Below, piece after piece: positions 35,553-44,767 of a DNA stretch of 55,711 bases (within the stretch, counting starts at the first letter, position 1; each line of letters starts with the position of its first letter). Under the pieces are notes generated by a model. That model was not told the DNA's origin, did not search any database, and was given only the letters and a program-made list of their open reading frames with translations. Source of the DNA: JAQIBY01 sp046546095. Lineage in GTDB: Bacteria; Bacteroidota; Bacteroidia; Bacteroidales; ML635J-15. The stretch is from assembly GCA_046546095.1 (NCBI GenBank), contig JBKGYK010000008.1, positions 1 through 55,711 of the forward strand, read 5' to 3'. The position numbers and the translations under genes were made by a program.

Positions 35553-38500
35553 ATGAAAAAATTATTACTATTATCAGTTTTGTTGATTTTGTTTGTTTTT
35601 GTCCATGCACAGGATGAATGTAATACAGCAGTGGATATCCCAGTGGAATTATACTCTACCTGCGGAGAAATGGCTCTTGAATCCATCGACCTCGGAACAG
35701 CTACTCCTTCAACCACGGCACCGGATCCAGCATGTGGCAATTTTGTCAGCGGCACTACCAACGATTTGTGGTATAGCTTTACTGTGCCAGCCGGTATTAA
35801 TACCATGGCGTTTCATGCATTCAATTCCGATGTCATACCCATGCCACTGATGCAGGACCCGTCATCACCGGCTATGGCCATATATTCCGGTGATGATTGT
35901 GATAATCTCAATTTGCTGGACTGTTTTGAAAGTACTGGCGATTTCCTGGAAAATGCTGAAATACACTGGAATGAAGTTTCAGGCTTAACACCAGGCCAGA
36001 CAATTTATATGCGGGTCTGGGACGAAGACAATATCGATCAGCAGTTGTTTATTGCGGCTTCTGTCAGACTGGATTTTCCTGAAGATGAATGTGAAACTTC
36101 ACCTGAACTGACCACCGGTGGTTGTAATATTCTCAGTACTGCCGGACCTGCCCAGGCTCCTGAAGATTGTGGATGGAATTCAAGCGACAATACAATATTT
36201 TACCATTTTACAGTAACAGCCGACGACAGCCAGCCCTATACCATCACTGCAGAAAATGGCGAATGCACATCCAATGCCGGAGGATTAAGCGATCCTGAAA
36301 TTCAGCTGGCTGTATGGTCATGGGATGGCTCGGATTGCTCCACAGTGGGTGGTAGTCCTTTATCTGATCCGCCAAACAATTCCGGTTCTTATATGGGTTG
36401 TGCCAATGGTACAGGTACGGTTACTTTTTCCGAAAACCTGCCCCCGGGAGATTATATCCTGGGAATGGATGGTTATAGTGATCTGAATGGCACTTCGTTA
36501 TGTACCTATGGCTTTGCTGCCCCTTTTATTGAAGAAGCACTGCTGGTTGATCTCACAACCACCGATGCCATTTGCGGTGAATCAGGCTCTGCCAGTATCA
36601 GTGTTGTTCAATCCTGTACCGGAACACCGGATTATAACTGGAGCACCGGGGATACCGGCAATTCAGTATCCGGTTTGACTGCCGGAGCATATAGCGTTAC
36701 AGTCTCTGATGGCGGCTCATGTGCCGATACCCTTATCAATTTCAATATCATTGATGATGGCGATATATCTGTGGATATCTCAACCAGCGGAAATGTCTGT
36801 TCCGGACCTTTTGATGCTACAGCGGAGGTAACAGGCGCAGATCCTGCTCTTTGTGATTTCGAATGGAGTACTTCTCCTGTGCAGACAACACAAAGTGTAA
36901 CAGGATTAACTCCTGGCAGCTATACCGTGAACGTCTCATTTGGAACATGTCATGCCAGCGAAACCCTTGTCGTAGATTATTCCGATGTACAGTTCAACCT
37001 GACTTATGATGATGGCGTGTGTGCCGGAGAATCTGCTCAGGCCAGTGTAAATCCTACCTCCGGTGATGCTCCTTTTGCCTATGGCTGGTCAACCGGCGAC
37101 AACACACAAAGCATTGACCTGAACAGCAGTGGTGACTATTCCGTTACTGTAATGGATGATAATGGTTGTACAGCATCTGAATCGTTTAGTGTGGATGTGT
37201 TTCCGGCCATCAACCTTGATGCAGACGTGAATGATAACCTGTGTTTCGGAAACCCCAACGCTTCTATTGATGTCAATATCAGCGGAGGTACAGCGCCTTT
37301 TGATTTTGACTGGTCCAACGGGGAAAATACAGAAGACATAAGCGGACTTGATGCAGGAACATACAATCTCACAGTAACTGATGCCAATGGTTGCACCAAT
37401 ACAGGCAGCTGGGATATCAGTATGCCGGATGAACTGAGTTTTACTTTTAATGAAGATACTGCCATTTGCCAGGGAGATGATGTTTTGCTGCAGGTAAACG
37501 CCTCGGGCGGAACACCTCCCTATAATTATCACTGGTCAGGAATGTCGGGAACTACTTCGGACAACCTGACTGTATCACCCGCAAGCAGTACAACATATGC
37601 CGTATCTGTCACTGATGACAATGCTTGTACTACACAGGAGCAAAGCATGGAAGTTGAGGTGAGTGCTGATATGAATCTTGATATCTCAACAACAGATGTG
37701 CTTTGCCATGACGCCTGTAATGGTACTGCTGTTGCAGATATCTCTGGTGGAATACCACCATATTCATATTCCTGGAATTCTGATAACAATCAGGAAGACG
37801 GAATTTGTGCCGGCACTCACAATCTGACTGTCACAGATGCCATTGGTTGTAGTGTAAGTCAGGTGTTTCAGGTAGATCAGCCCAATCCGCTTACCTATAA
37901 CATGTACTCAAATCCGGCAAGTTGTTCATACAGTGAGGATGGACTGGCATGGCTTACTGTTCAGGGCGGAGTAGCACCATATAGCTATTTCTGGGAAAAT
38001 GGAATGACTAGCGATTCAGTAAATGTCGGTGGTGGTAATCATGAAGTAACTGTAACTGATGCCAATGGTTGCTTTCTGGAACTTGAAAATTTCGTGGATG
38101 CACCCGATCCAATCCAAATTGAAGGAGTTTACAATAAAAATATCTGTATAAATCAGCCATTCAGTTATTATGCTGCTGCCATTGGAGGTACCGGAGAATA
38201 TGACTTCCGCTATTTGGTGGATGGCGATACCGTGGCCTGGTCGCATAAAATTGAAGATGTTGATACCCTGACAGAAACCACAAATTTTAGACTGCTCGTT
38301 AGAGACGATAACCAATGTGTGGCATCAAGAGAGTTCACCGTATATGTTTATCCTGAATTGAATATAGGATCATTCTATGCTGATGTGGATACCATATGCG
38401 AAGGTGAACCGGTCAGGCTTTTTACTGAAATGACCGGTGGCAACGGAGGACCATACAATATTTATCTCAATGGAGAACAAATTATTCCTTCCCCTGCCAC

Positions 38501-39425
38501 CGTTTATCCCACTGAATCGGGCTATTACAACATCAGGGTAACTGACGGATGTACAACCCCGGCAGTCAGGGATTCTGTTTACATTCATGTATGGCCAACC
38601 CCGGCAAATAATTTTGTGTCTGATGTGGTGGCAGGTTGTCCGCCGCTTACAGTCAATTTTACAGAAACAAATGGTGTTGAAAATGCTGAGTTTGAATGGA
38701 ATTTCGGAGATGATTCTTTTTCCTATGAACATCATCCCGAACATGTTTTCCGCAACAGCGGATATTATTCGGTTACACTAAAACTCACTGATGAAAACGG
38801 ATGTACCAGGGTACGTGAAAAAGAAAATATGATCAGGGTATATCCAAAACCTGATGTGGAATTTTATCACGAGCCGGTAGAACCCTCAATTCTGAATCCT
38901 GAAGTTACGTTTTACTCGGTTTCATCCAGGGTTGACAGCCTGTATTGGTATTTTGGTGACGGAGATTCGTCAGAATACAGCGCTACCAATGTCAGACACC
39001 GGTATGTCGGAGTAGGGGAGTTCGAAGCAATGCTCATTGGTGAAAATGTGCACAATTGTCTTGATACAACATATAAAACAATCAATATCAGGGAAGCATA
39101 CTCATTTTATGCGCCTACATCATTTACCCCAAATCGTGATGGCATCAATGATTGTTTCTCTGTTTGCGGACAGGGTATCGATCCCAATGACTTTGTCCTC
39201 AGGGTGTATGACCGGTGGGGGGAGCTGGTATTTGAAACCACAGACTATGATCATTCTGAAGGATGTGATGCATGCAATGATGGCTCCTGGGATGGCACCA
39301 ATCAGGGGAACATCATGAAAGGTGATCATGTCCTGGAACAGGGTATTTATGGCTGGATTTGTACATTTAAAGACAAATCCGGTATTGTCAATGAATACAG
39401 CGGGAAAGTGCGTCTGGTCAGATAA
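35553..39425 (+). CDS. Mosaic surface protein: shared sandwich domain + SprB repeats + PKD + type B sorting domain
   Basis: The 1290-residue protein has a signal peptide 1-20 (FVHAQ). Residues about 21-325 match the domain of the upstream protein (LWYSFTVP, SDPPNNSGSYMGC, LPPGDYILGMDGYSD). Then come about seven SprB/Ig-like repeats with the frame C-x-G, GG-x-(P/A)-P-x-x-(Y/F)-x-W, (T/S)VTDxxGC. Next are a Cys-led Ig-like segment, two PKD domains (EWNFGDDSF, WYFGDGDSS) and the type B sorting domain (SFTPNRDGINDC, YDRWGELVFET, SWDGTNQG). The last roughly 430 residues are clearly homologous to the end of the protein at 30025. Predicted T9SS adhesin; complete. Confidence 0.92.
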   Translation: MKKLLLLSVLLILFVFVHAQDECNTAVDIPVELYSTCGEMALESIDLGTATPSTTAPDPACGNFVSGTTNDLWYSFTVPAGINTMAFHAFNSDVIPMPLMQDPSSPAMAIYSGDDCDNLNLLDCFESTGDFLENAEIHWNEVSGLTPGQTIYMRVWDEDNIDQQLFIAASVRLDFPEDECETSPELTTGGCNILSTAGPAQAPEDCGWNSSDNTIFYHFTVTADDSQPYTITAENGECTSNAGGLSDPEIQLAVWSWDGSDCSTVGGSPLSDPPNNSGSYMGCANGTGTVTFSENLPPGDYILGMDGYSDLNGTSLCTYGFAAPFIEEALLVDLTTTDAICGESGSASISVVQSCTGTPDYNWSTGDTGNSVSGLTAGAYSVTVSDGGSCADTLINFNIIDDGDISVDISTSGNVCSGPFDATAEVTGADPALCDFEWSTSPVQTTQSVTGLTPGSYTVNVSFGTCHASETLVVDYSDVQFNLTYDDGVCAGESAQASVNPTSGDAPFAYGWSTGDNTQSIDLNSSGDYSVTVMDDNGCTASESFSVDVFPAINLDADVNDNLCFGNPNASIDVNISGGTAPFDFDWSNGENTEDISGLDAGTYNLTVTDANGCTNTGSWDISMPDELSFTFNEDTAICQGDDVLLQVNASGGTPPYNYHWSGMSGTTSDNLTVSPASSTTYAVSVTDDNACTTQEQSMEVEVSADMNLDISTTDVLCHDACNGTAVADISGGIPPYSYSWNSDNNQEDGICAGTHNLTVTDAIGCSVSQVFQVDQPNPLTYNMYSNPASCSYSEDGLAWLTVQGGVAPYSYFWENGMTSDSVNVGGGNHEVTVTDANGCFLELENFVDAPDPIQIEGVYNKNICINQPFSYYAAAIGGTGEYDFRYLVDGDTVAWSHKIEDVDTLTETTNFRLLVRDDNQCVASREFTVYVYPELNIGSFYADVDTICEGEPVRLFTEMTGGNGGPYNIYLNGEQIIPSPATVYPTESGYYNIRVTDGCTTPAVRDSVYIHVWPTPANNFVSDVVAGCPPLTVNFTETNGVENAEFEWNFGDDSFSYEHHPEHVFRNSGYYSVTLKLTDENGCTRVREKENMIRVYPKPDVEFYHEPVEPSILNPEVTFYSVSSRVDSLYWYFGDGDSSEYSATNVRHRYVGVGEFEAMLIGENVHNCLDTTYKTINIREAYSFYAPTSFTPNRDGINDCFSVCGQGIDPNDFVLRVYDRWGELVFETTDYDHSEGCDACNDGSWDGTNQGNIMKGDHVLEQGIYGWICTFKDKSGIVNEYSGKVRLVR

Positions 39426-39428
39426 AAT

Positions 39429-39467
39429 ATCCTGCTGAAAATAAGTACTCTTTGATGGCAGGATTTC
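39429..39467 (+). terminator. Possible weak terminator
   Basis: ATCCTGC (39429-39435) pairs with GCAGGAT (39458-39464) over a 22-nt loop, followed by TTT. The long loop makes it uncertain. Confidence 0.3.
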
Positions 39468-39518
39468 CGGCCGGATAATGTTTATTCAAAGGAATTAAAA
39501 GTGATGGACGCAGGAGAA

Positions 39519-39932
39519 TCATTCCCCTGTAGTTTCAAAATCCTTACTTAGCTTGTCGTCAAACTGCATGGTGTAAAGGAGCCAAGTTTCATCAGGCCTG
39601 TAAAGAATAATTTCAATCTTTACGGGTTGACGATCATATTTAAGCATATATGAATACCTGACAAAAGAATCTCCTACATTTTCTATCCTGATGAGCTCTT
39701 CACCATAATACTCTCCCAGAAGTTTACGGGAGGTATTAAGCCGTTCTTTAATGCGGTCAATTCCTTCCTGATTCTTGTTGATGTATGGATTTGTGGTGAA
39801 AATGTACTCAATGGCCTGGTCTGGACTCTTATCAAAGCTGTCAAAAAACGGCTCCAGAATATCCTCGGGTGATTTCTGGCCCATAGAAATCAATGGGATA
39901 CTCAGGAGCAGCGTTAGAATGATGTGTTTCAT
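39519..39932 (-). CDS. Small secreted protein of unknown function
   Basis: The 137-residue protein has a signal peptide (1-18, ISMGQ). The mature part begins KSPEDILEPFFDSFDKSPDQAIEYIF-like helices, followed by four to five beta strands (VKIEIILYR, WLLYTMQFDDKL). This helix-then-sheet layout is compatible with an NTF2/SnoaL-like cone fold, which I only suggest. I do not recognise a named family. It lies 23 bp downstream of the ECF sigma factor gene on the same strand, so the two are probably co-transcribed. It lacks a transmembrane helix and the usual anti-sigma zinc motif, so an anti-sigma role is not supported. Confidence 0.65.
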   Translation of the reverse strand: MKHIILTLLLSIPLISMGQKSPEDILEPFFDSFDKSPDQAIEYIFTTNPYINKNQEGIDRIKERLNTSRKLLGEYYGEELIRIENVGDSFVRYSYMLKYDRQPVKIEIILYRPDETWLLYTMQFDDKLSKDFETTGE

Positions 39933-39955
39933 AAAATGGATTTTTTACGAAACTA

Positions 39956-40546
39956 CTAAAAATTCGCAAGGTTCATGTGATGTTCTTCCATCAATTTGCG
40001 CATGTTTATCAGGGCATATCTCATGCGTCCCAATGCGGTATTGATGCTCACTCCGGTTTGTTCGGATATCTCTTTGAAACTCATGTTACCGTAATGGCGC
40101 ATCAGGACAACCTGTTTTTGATCTTTGGGAAGCTTGTCAATCAAAAAGCGAACATCTTTTACTTTCTGGTCTTCGATCATATGCTCTTCTACCGTGCTGT
40201 CCGAAAATTTGGGGGAATTCAGCAAATCAACTTCCGAGTTATCGTTGGAGTAGGTGTTTTGATTTTTGTTTTTTCTGAAATAATCAATTGTCAGGTTGTG
40301 GGCAATTCTGATTACCCAGGAAAGAAAACGACCTTCATCCTTGTATTTATTCTTTTCCAGGGATTTGATAACCTTGATAAAGGTGTCCTGAAATAAATCA
40401 TCAGCAACGTGGGAATTTTTGACAATCAAAAGTATATAGGTATATACTCTGTCTTTGTGGCGATTGATAAGTTCCTGAATGCAATCTTTGTCGCCTTTAA
40501 CAAAACGCTCCACAAGCTCCTGGTCTTTTAGCCTGGCTAAATCCAT
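39956..40546 (-). CDS. ECF-type RNA polymerase sigma factor
   Basis: The 196-residue sigma-70 family protein has region 2 (residues about 20-90; AEDLFQDTFI-like ADDLFQDTFIKVIKSL, then FLSWVIRIAHNLTIDYFRK) and region 4 (about 130-180; VVLMRHYGNMSFKEISEQTG with the helix-turn-helix NTALGRMRYALINMRK). There is no region 3 and no added domain, as in ECF factors. It directs polymerase to a dedicated regulon, unknown here. No anti-sigma factor with a transmembrane helix lies next to it, unlike many Bacteroidota FecI/FecR pairs. Divergent from uvrA, with a -7-like element at 40651-40658. Confidence 0.93.
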   Translation of the reverse strand: MDLARLKDQELVERFVKGDKDCIQELINRHKDRVYTYILLIVKNSHVADDLFQDTFIKVIKSLEKNKYKDEGRFLSWVIRIAHNLTIDYFRKNKNQNTYSNDNSEVDLLNSPKFSDSTVEEHMIEDQKVKDVRFLIDKLPKDQKQVVLMRHYGNMSFKEISEQTGVSINTALGRMRYALINMRKLMEEHHMNLANF

Positions 40547-40650
40547 ATGTTCTGTTTTTATTAGTTAAAAGCGTAAAGTTTGCGTTATAGGCGACCCTCC
40601 ATTTATGTGTTAAACTATCAATTAAACGTTTTTGTTCAAAAACTGTTGCA

Positions 40651-40658
40651 CAAAGATA
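40651..40658 (-). promoter_or_regulatory. Candidate -7 element of the ECF sigma gene
   Basis: CAAAGATA on the plus strand reads TATCTTTG on the minus strand (TAnnTTTG), about 105 bp upstream of the sigma factor ATG. No -33 partner seen. Confidence 0.3.
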
Positions 40659-40736
40659 AAAAAAATTATGGTTTTGTGCATCTTTGTACTTTTATTTTTA
40701 CTATCATACAACGCATCAAAAATTGTACCATAACGA

Positions 40737-43514
40737 ATGAAAGAAAACAAAATACATGTAAAACGTGCCAGGGTTCACAATCTGAAAGAAGTCAGCCTTG
40801 ATATTCCCCACGACAAACTGGTGGTTGTCACCGGCTTATCCGGTTCCGGAAAGTCAAGTCTGGTGTTTGATACTTTGTATGCTGAAGGCCAGCGCCGCTA
40901 CATTGAAAGTTTGTCATCCTATGCACGTCAGTTTTTCGGACGTCTTTCCAAACCCGATGTTGATCTTATCAGTGGCATTCCGCCGGCAATTGCCATTCAG
41001 CAAAAAACCGGCACACGTTCATCACGCTCTACTGTGGGAACAATGACAGAGATTTATGATTTTCTGAAGTTGCTGTACGCCCGCATCGGAAAGACGTATT
41101 CTCCGGTCTCGGGAAATCTTGTGAAAAAACAGGATGTCAATGATGTTGTTGAGTATCTGGAAAGCAAGCCGGAAGAGAGCAAGGTGTACATCTGTTTCCC
41201 CATGGATATTGCCGGGGATAGAAAAGCCAACTGGATGGTGAATCTCAAAGAAAAGGGCTTCCGCAGATTGTGGCTGAACAGAAAAATCAGAAAAATCGAT
41301 GAACTCGAACAGGAGAAGCTGGATAAAAAGCAGGTCTGTGTTGTACTTGACCGTCTGAAAAACCGGCATGACAAAGCAACAAAAAGCCGTATCCGTGATT
41401 CTGCCGAAATGGCATTCAAAGAAGGGGATTATCGCTGTACCATTGTAACTGAGACTGATGGGAAGTATAATCAGAAAAGTTTTTCCACTGTGTTTGAAGA
41501 AGACGGGATGCAATTCGAAGAACCCACGGAAAACATGTTTTCTTTCAACAATCCGGTAGGAGCCTGTCCCGAATGTGAGGGTTACGGCAGCGTGATTGGT
41601 GTGGATGAAGATCTGGTTATCCCTGATAAAAACCTGTCTGTCTGGGATGATTGTGTTGTTGCCTGGCGTGGTGATAAAATGAAAAAATGGAAAGACCAAC
41701 TTATTATCAATTCTCCGAAAGTTGATTTTCCTGTGCACAGACCCTATATTGACCTTACAGAAGAACAAAAGCAAATGCTGTGGGAGGGAAGCCATGCTTT
41801 TCGTGGTATCCGGGATTTTTTCAAGTATCTTGATAAAAAGAAATACAAAATTCAATACCGTGTCATGTTGTCACGCTACAGAGGACGTACCAAATGCCCT
41901 GAATGCGGAGGTACGCGTCTGAAAAAAGAAGCATCCTGGGTCAAAATAAACAAAACCAGTTTGCCGGATCTGGTAAATCTGCCCATAGAAAAACTGGCTG
42001 CACATTTTGATAATATTGCACTTTCACAGAGGGAACATCAGATTGCAGACCGCATTTTACAGGAAATATCCAGCCGTCTTGAATTCATGATGAAAGTTGG
42101 CTTGCCTTATCTGACCATAAACCGCCATTCATCTACCTTGTCGGGTGGAGAAACCCAGCGTATCAATCTTGTAACTTCTCTGGGAAGCTCTCTGGTAGGA
42201 TCCATGTATATCCTTGATGAACCGTCCGTGGGCTTACATCCCAGGGATACCCATTTGCTTGTGGATGTTCTGAAAAAACTGCGTAACCTGCAAAACACGG
42301 TTGTGGTGGTTGAGCACGAGGAAGCCGTAATCCGTGAAGCCGATTACATCGTTGATATCGGGCCGGGTGCAGGTTACCTCGGCGGAGAAATTGTGTTTAC
42401 CGGCTCATTGCCTGAATTGCTCAAAAGCAAACAGTCAATTACTGCTGATTATCTCAATCAAAAAAGACATATCGCATTGCCGGAAAAAAGAAAATCCTGG
42501 CAACACAGTTTGTTGTTCCATGGCTTGCGACAGAATAATCTGAAAATCGAGACTGTGGAGCTGCCACTCGAAGTAATGTGTGTGGTGACCGGCGTGAGCG
42601 GATCCGGCAAAAGCACCATGGTCCGTGATATTATCAGCCCTGTGATTAGCCGTAAGCTGGGAGACTATTCCCGCAAACCAGGATTATATAAATCTGCCGG
42701 CGGGGCTTTTTCCATGCTGAAAGAGATACAATACGTGGACCAGAATCCCATAGGAAAATCATCGCGTTCAAATCCGGTTACTTACATCAAAGCCTGGGAT
42801 GATATCCGGCAGCTTTACGCAGAACAAAAGCTATCCCGGCTCAGAAAATACAAGCCTGCCTATTTTTCCTTCAATGTTGATGGCGGACGTTGCGAAACCT
42901 GTAAAGGGGAGGGGCAGATTAAGGTGGAAATGCAGTTTATGGCTGATGTATATCTTACCTGTGATGAATGTCATGGAAAGCGTTTCAAAGAAGATATCCT
43001 GGAGGTTGAATTCCGTGGCAAAAACATCAATGATTTGCTTGAACTTACCATCAATCAGGCAATTGACTTCTTTTCTGAAAGCTCAGGTAAATATGAAAAG
43101 CATATTGTCAGGTTGCTGGAGAATTACCAAAAAGTGGGGCTGGGATATCTGAAAATGGGGCAGGCATCCAATACCCTGAGTGGAGGAGAAAGCCAGCGAA
43201 TCAAACTGGCTAGCTATCTGAGTAAGGAAACCGCAGAACCAGGATTGTTCATTTTTGATGAGCCAACAACAGGTTTGCATTTTCATGATATTCACAAATT
43301 GCTGGATTCTTTGCAGCAACTCAAAAATCGTGGTCATAGCATACTCATTATTGAACACAATCCTGAGATCATAAAATCTGCTGACTGGGTAATTGATTTG
43401 GGCCCGGAAGGTGGCGATAAAGGTGGCGAAATTGTTTTTGCGGGCTTGCCTGAAGATTTGGTGAAATGTAAGAAATCCTATACAGGAAAATATCTGAAAG
43501 ATAAACTGAGCTAA
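40737..43514 (+). CDS. uvrA: Excinuclease ABC subunit UvrA
   Basis: DNA-damage recognition ATPase of nucleotide excision repair; the dimer loads UvrB. The 925 residues are near the usual ~940. Two ABC modules are present. Walker A motifs are GLSGSGKSS and GVSGSGKST, and the signatures are LSGGETQRI and LSGGESQRI, with ILDEPSVGLHPRD and IFDEPTTGLHFHD. Two zinc-finger regions are intact (CPECEGYG with CPECGGTRL; CETCKGEG with CDECHGKRF). The start is the ATG at 40737, divergent from the sigma factor. It ends just before a strong terminator. UvrB and UvrC are not in this window. Some Bacteroidota carry a second UvrA, so this may be one of two. Confidence 0.96.
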   Translation: MKENKIHVKRARVHNLKEVSLDIPHDKLVVVTGLSGSGKSSLVFDTLYAEGQRRYIESLSSYARQFFGRLSKPDVDLISGIPPAIAIQQKTGTRSSRSTVGTMTEIYDFLKLLYARIGKTYSPVSGNLVKKQDVNDVVEYLESKPEESKVYICFPMDIAGDRKANWMVNLKEKGFRRLWLNRKIRKIDELEQEKLDKKQVCVVLDRLKNRHDKATKSRIRDSAEMAFKEGDYRCTIVTETDGKYNQKSFSTVFEEDGMQFEEPTENMFSFNNPVGACPECEGYGSVIGVDEDLVIPDKNLSVWDDCVVAWRGDKMKKWKDQLIINSPKVDFPVHRPYIDLTEEQKQMLWEGSHAFRGIRDFFKYLDKKKYKIQYRVMLSRYRGRTKCPECGGTRLKKEASWVKINKTSLPDLVNLPIEKLAAHFDNIALSQREHQIADRILQEISSRLEFMMKVGLPYLTINRHSSTLSGGETQRINLVTSLGSSLVGSMYILDEPSVGLHPRDTHLLVDVLKKLRNLQNTVVVVEHEEAVIREADYIVDIGPGAGYLGGEIVFTGSLPELLKSKQSITADYLNQKRHIALPEKRKSWQHSLLFHGLRQNNLKIETVELPLEVMCVVTGVSGSGKSTMVRDIISPVISRKLGDYSRKPGLYKSAGGAFSMLKEIQYVDQNPIGKSSRSNPVTYIKAWDDIRQLYAEQKLSRLRKYKPAYFSFNVDGGRCETCKGEGQIKVEMQFMADVYLTCDECHGKRFKEDILEVEFRGKNINDLLELTINQAIDFFSESSGKYEKHIVRLLENYQKVGLGYLKMGQASNTLSGGESQRIKLASYLSKETAEPGLFIFDEPTTGLHFHDIHKLLDSLQQLKNRGHSILIIEHNPEIIKSADWVIDLGPEGGDKGGEIVFAGLPEDLVKCKKSYTGKYLKDKLS

Positions 43515-43561
43515 AAAAAACTGCCTGATAAAGCTCACTTTGCTTTATCAGGCAGTTTTTT
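43515..43561. terminator. Strong bidirectional terminator
   Basis: A perfect 20-bp inverted repeat (43515-43534 with 43542-43561) around a 7-nt loop, with A-run on one side and T-run on the other. It begins right at the uvrA stop and ends 17 bp before the stop of the convergent DUF5606 gene, so it serves both transcripts. Confidence 0.93.
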
Positions 43562-43577
43562 AGCATCTGTGTTGACT

Positions 43578-44012
43578 CTATTCTTCTTTCTCTTTCTCAG
43601 CGAGTTCCTTTTCGTACTCTTCAATGGCCTTTTCATTGAGAATATCCTTGTCAACGAGGATATTGTACCACTGAATGATTTTTTTCATGTCGCCGGGATG
43701 CACCCTGTCTTTATCGTATTCAGGCAATACTTTTTCCATAAATCCGACAATTTCTTCTTTGGGTGATTTATGACTCAAAACCTTTTCCCCATCGTACAAC
43801 TCGAAAATATTGTTAAATACTTCCACCAGGGGTTTCTCTTCATCATTGGTATAGATGGCAACATCTTCCAACGCACTGATTTGTGCAGAGGCAAATGCTG
43901 GAAATCTTTTTCCGTTGTCAAGTGATTCTACTACCAGGCTGTTTCTGGCCTGTGATACCATTTTGTATAGTCCGGGTTTGCCCCCGATTGCTAAAATTCC
44001 TTCCAGATACAT
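43578..44012 (-). CDS. DUF5606 family protein
   Basis: A 144-residue cytoplasmic protein typical of Bacteroidota. The first ~60 residues show the family pattern ILAIGGKPGLYKMVSQARN, VVESLDNGKR and ISALEDVAIYT. The middle (EVFNNIF, GDMKKIIQWYNIL) is helical, and the C-terminus is a Glu/Lys-rich coiled stretch (EYEKELAEKEKEE). Function unknown. It is the last gene of the minus-strand run that starts with nusB, 44 bp after the TerB/DnaJ gene. Identification of the family rests on memory of its sequence pattern. Confidence 0.8.
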   Translation of the reverse strand: MYLEGILAIGGKPGLYKMVSQARNSLVVESLDNGKRFPAFASAQISALEDVAIYTNDEEKPLVEVFNNIFELYDGEKVLSHKSPKEEIVGFMEKVLPEYDKDRVHPGDMKKIIQWYNILVDKDILNEKAIEEYEKELAEKEKEE

Positions 44013-44056
44013 ATCTCTCTCTCCTTATCGTTAATAAATCATTTTGTTGCTCAAAA

Positions 44057-44767
44057 TTATGAAAAATTCTTTTGTGCTTTCAGGGTTTCGTATGCCTCAT
44101 TTACTTTTTGAAATTTTTCTGTTGCCGATTTTTGGAAATCTTCTCCCAGATGACTTACCTTATCAGGATGATACTTAACGGCCATTTTTCTGTATGCTTT
44201 CTTGATTTCATCCGGACCGGCTCCTGGTTCAATCTCCAAAATATTATAGGCTGCGTTTGTATCTTTTACAAACATGGACTTGATGGAGGAGAAATCCTTT
44301 TGGTCTATTCGCAGAAAAGTGCTGATTTTCCTGATCATTTGAATTTCTCTTTCATCAGCTTGTCCGTCAGCCAGCGAAATATTAAACAGCAGATGAATTA
44401 ACTGCAGTCTTTCAGCATAGGGCATATTCCGCTGGATCTGCATACATACATCTTCCACAGGGATGTCTTTTTTCAGGATATCCCTGAGCATCATAATTGC
44501 ATCAGATGCTTTTTCCGGACCAAATGTGTTGTAAAAGAATTTTTTAACAAAATCCAGCTCGGATTTCAATACTTTATTGTCAGCTTTCATCACAGCCGCC
44601 ACGAGCACTATCAATGATGCTGCAAAATTACCTCTGCTTGATTGTGGCGATGTCATTTTGTTGTCAGAGTCAAAAAAACTGCCAACTGCAAAACCTAGAA
44701 TCGCACCTATGGGTCCACCCAGGACAAAGCCCAGGCCTCCACCCAACCATTTTCCGTATTTAGCCAT
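44057..44767 (-). CDS. TerB-DnaJ protein (DjlA-like co-chaperone)
   Basis: A 236-residue protein with a Gly-rich N-terminal hydrophobic segment (GGGLGFVLGGPIGAILGFAVGSFF, residues about 8-31) that may insert in or lie on the membrane. A TerB domain follows (about 45-160; LIVLVAAVMKADNKV, FNISLADGQADEREI with metal-type Asp residues), then a C-terminal J domain (about 170-236) with the HPD motif in KYHPDKV. This is the DjlA architecture, which stimulates DnaK ATPase near the membrane. It overlaps coaE by 8 bp, so translation is probably coupled. Complete. Confidence 0.9.
   Translation of the reverse strand: MAKYGKWLGGGLGFVLGGPIGAILGFAVGSFFDSDNKMTSPQSSRGNFAASLIVLVAAVMKADNKVLKSELDFVKKFFYNTFGPEKASDAIMMLRDILKKDIPVEDVCMQIQRNMPYAERLQLIHLLFNISLADGQADEREIQMIRKISTFLRIDQKDFSSIKSMFVKDTNAAYNILEIEPGAGPDEIKKAYRKMAVKYHPDKVSHLGEDFQKSATEKFQKVNEAYETLKAQKNFS

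Noticed and set aside
41022..41855. Long minus-strand open frame of 277 codons inside uvrA
   Set aside because: It lies fully antisense to a clear uvrA gene, and its translation has no recognisable domain.
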